From Trichaptum fuscoviolaceum (Eukaryota; Basidiomycota; Agaricomycetes; Hymenochaetales; Trichaptaceae): 64,000 nucleotides of DNA. The stretch lies in NCBI GenBank assembly GCA_910574455.1, contig CAJSYZ010000003.1, forward strand, positions 248,001-312,000. Direction: 5' to 3'. Made by a program: the position numbers and the translations under genes. The notes beneath the pieces are model-generated. The model ran no database searches, had not been told where the DNA came from, and was given only the letters and a program-made list of their open reading frames with translations. This document shows, piece after piece, positions 63,780-64,000 of this stretch (within the stretch, counting starts at the first letter, position 1; every line of letters starts with the position of its first letter).

Positions 63780-64000
63780 ACAGCTGGAGTGCGTATCTCA
63801 CTTTGGTCGGACCGGGGGCGTTTCGGATGCGGTTATTGATGTCTGGGATGAGTATGTCCAATGGTTCCTTATCAGGATGATCGTCCTTAAACACAAAATA
63901 GAACAGATGAGAATTGAGAATAATCTGTTCGTCATGCGATGACTGATTCGCTATCACTTGGAGTTCCGTCAGCTGGCGTTCCACTAAGCTGGAAATGAGA
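63358..64000 (-). CDS. G4 ORF3b, truncated by the window end
   Basis: Same as G1 ORF3b; the upstream part lies outside the window. Ends with the poly-Ser stretch and LQRSHLDQTDLV. Confidence 0.45.
   Translation of the reverse strand, partial: LISSLVERQLTELQVIANQSSHDEQIILNSHLFYFVFKDDHPDKEPLDILIPDINNRIRNAPGPTKVRYALQLYALLEFYKITIEKLRDHKQEQPLTSSTPLESQQTPPPPTPSPIDSLPDLEPFSPNPSPIPTTVNPRDIFSPPLATSTPFTFTTTNYSDDTLVNASTNSSSSSSSSSSTDYDDADSNPRFSFASVFPIFLQRSHLDQTDLV

Larger units (their letters stand above)
61197..64000 (-). mobile_element. G4: inverted near-identical copy of G1, truncated by the window end
   Basis: Inserted after GACCC (61192-61196) in G3 integrase. 3' LTR 61197-61741, then ORF4, ORF3c and ORF3b in reverse, matching G1 25057-27858 base for base as far as I compared. 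Only the 3' 2.8 kb is in the window. Confidence 0.95.

Noticed and set aside
1..64000. tRNA, rRNA genes, origins or prokaryotic-type operons
   Set aside because: Nothing in the window folds or reads as such; spliced introns and chromoviruses indicate a fungal nuclear genome.

Overview
The window looks like a transposon graveyard from a basidiomycete (agaricomycete-type) genome. The evidence is short spliceosomal introns, a DUF6589-type gene, a RecQ-like helicase, captured fragments of COPI beta-prime and Ste6/MDR-type ABC transporter genes, and many Ty3/gypsy chromoviruses whose Pol ends in a chromodomain. Host sequence covers only about 1.2-5.2 kb and 31.0-31.8 kb. I call the elements E1-E4, G1, G3, G4 and S; these are labels for this window only.

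Layout: 1-1202 is the end of a divergent LTR. 1203-4425 is a DUF6589 gene broken by a solo S-family LTR (2279-3066, TSD AATGG). 4585-5183 (minus) is the C-terminal exon of a RecQ-like helicase. E1 (5184-30999, plus) is a gypsy element broken by E4 (9654-16235, minus, TSD ACTGG) and by a non-autonomous hAT element (16699-29212, TSD CACGGAAC); the hAT carries G1 (16824-27858, plus, TSD GGTTT). 31000-31821 (plus) is the helicase core of the same RecQ gene. E2 (31822 to beyond the window, minus) is a sister of E1, broken by E3 (32080-50932, plus, TSD GGAGA) and by G3 (54224 onward, plus). E3 itself holds S (32795-37261, minus, TSD GACAG) and a gene-capturing DNA element (about 39439-44083). G3 is broken by G4 (61197 to the end, minus), a near-identical copy of G1.

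The two halves of the RecQ gene lie 26 kb apart in opposite orientation. Target-site duplications, LTR variants and the splice phase together show an inversion caused by recombination between two inverted copies of the E1/E2 family.

The most novel content is the G1/G3/E3 lineage. Between LTR and gag these elements carry a leader of about 2.4-2.7 kb that is almost or wholly free of ATG, yet holds long conserved reading frames. One of these is a second copy of the integrase zinc-binding region with an H-x7/8-H-x29-C-x-C signature. The gag-pol junction is A AAT TTT TGA in all three elements. Downstream of pol, G1 and E3 add accessory ORFs that share a Cys-rich ending. Each LTR family whose leader is visible has an 11-12 nt leader motif complementary to the predicted start of its own transcript, as in Tf1-type self-priming. 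Nonsense mutations that break these elements are mostly CGA to TGA, pointing to CpG deamination.
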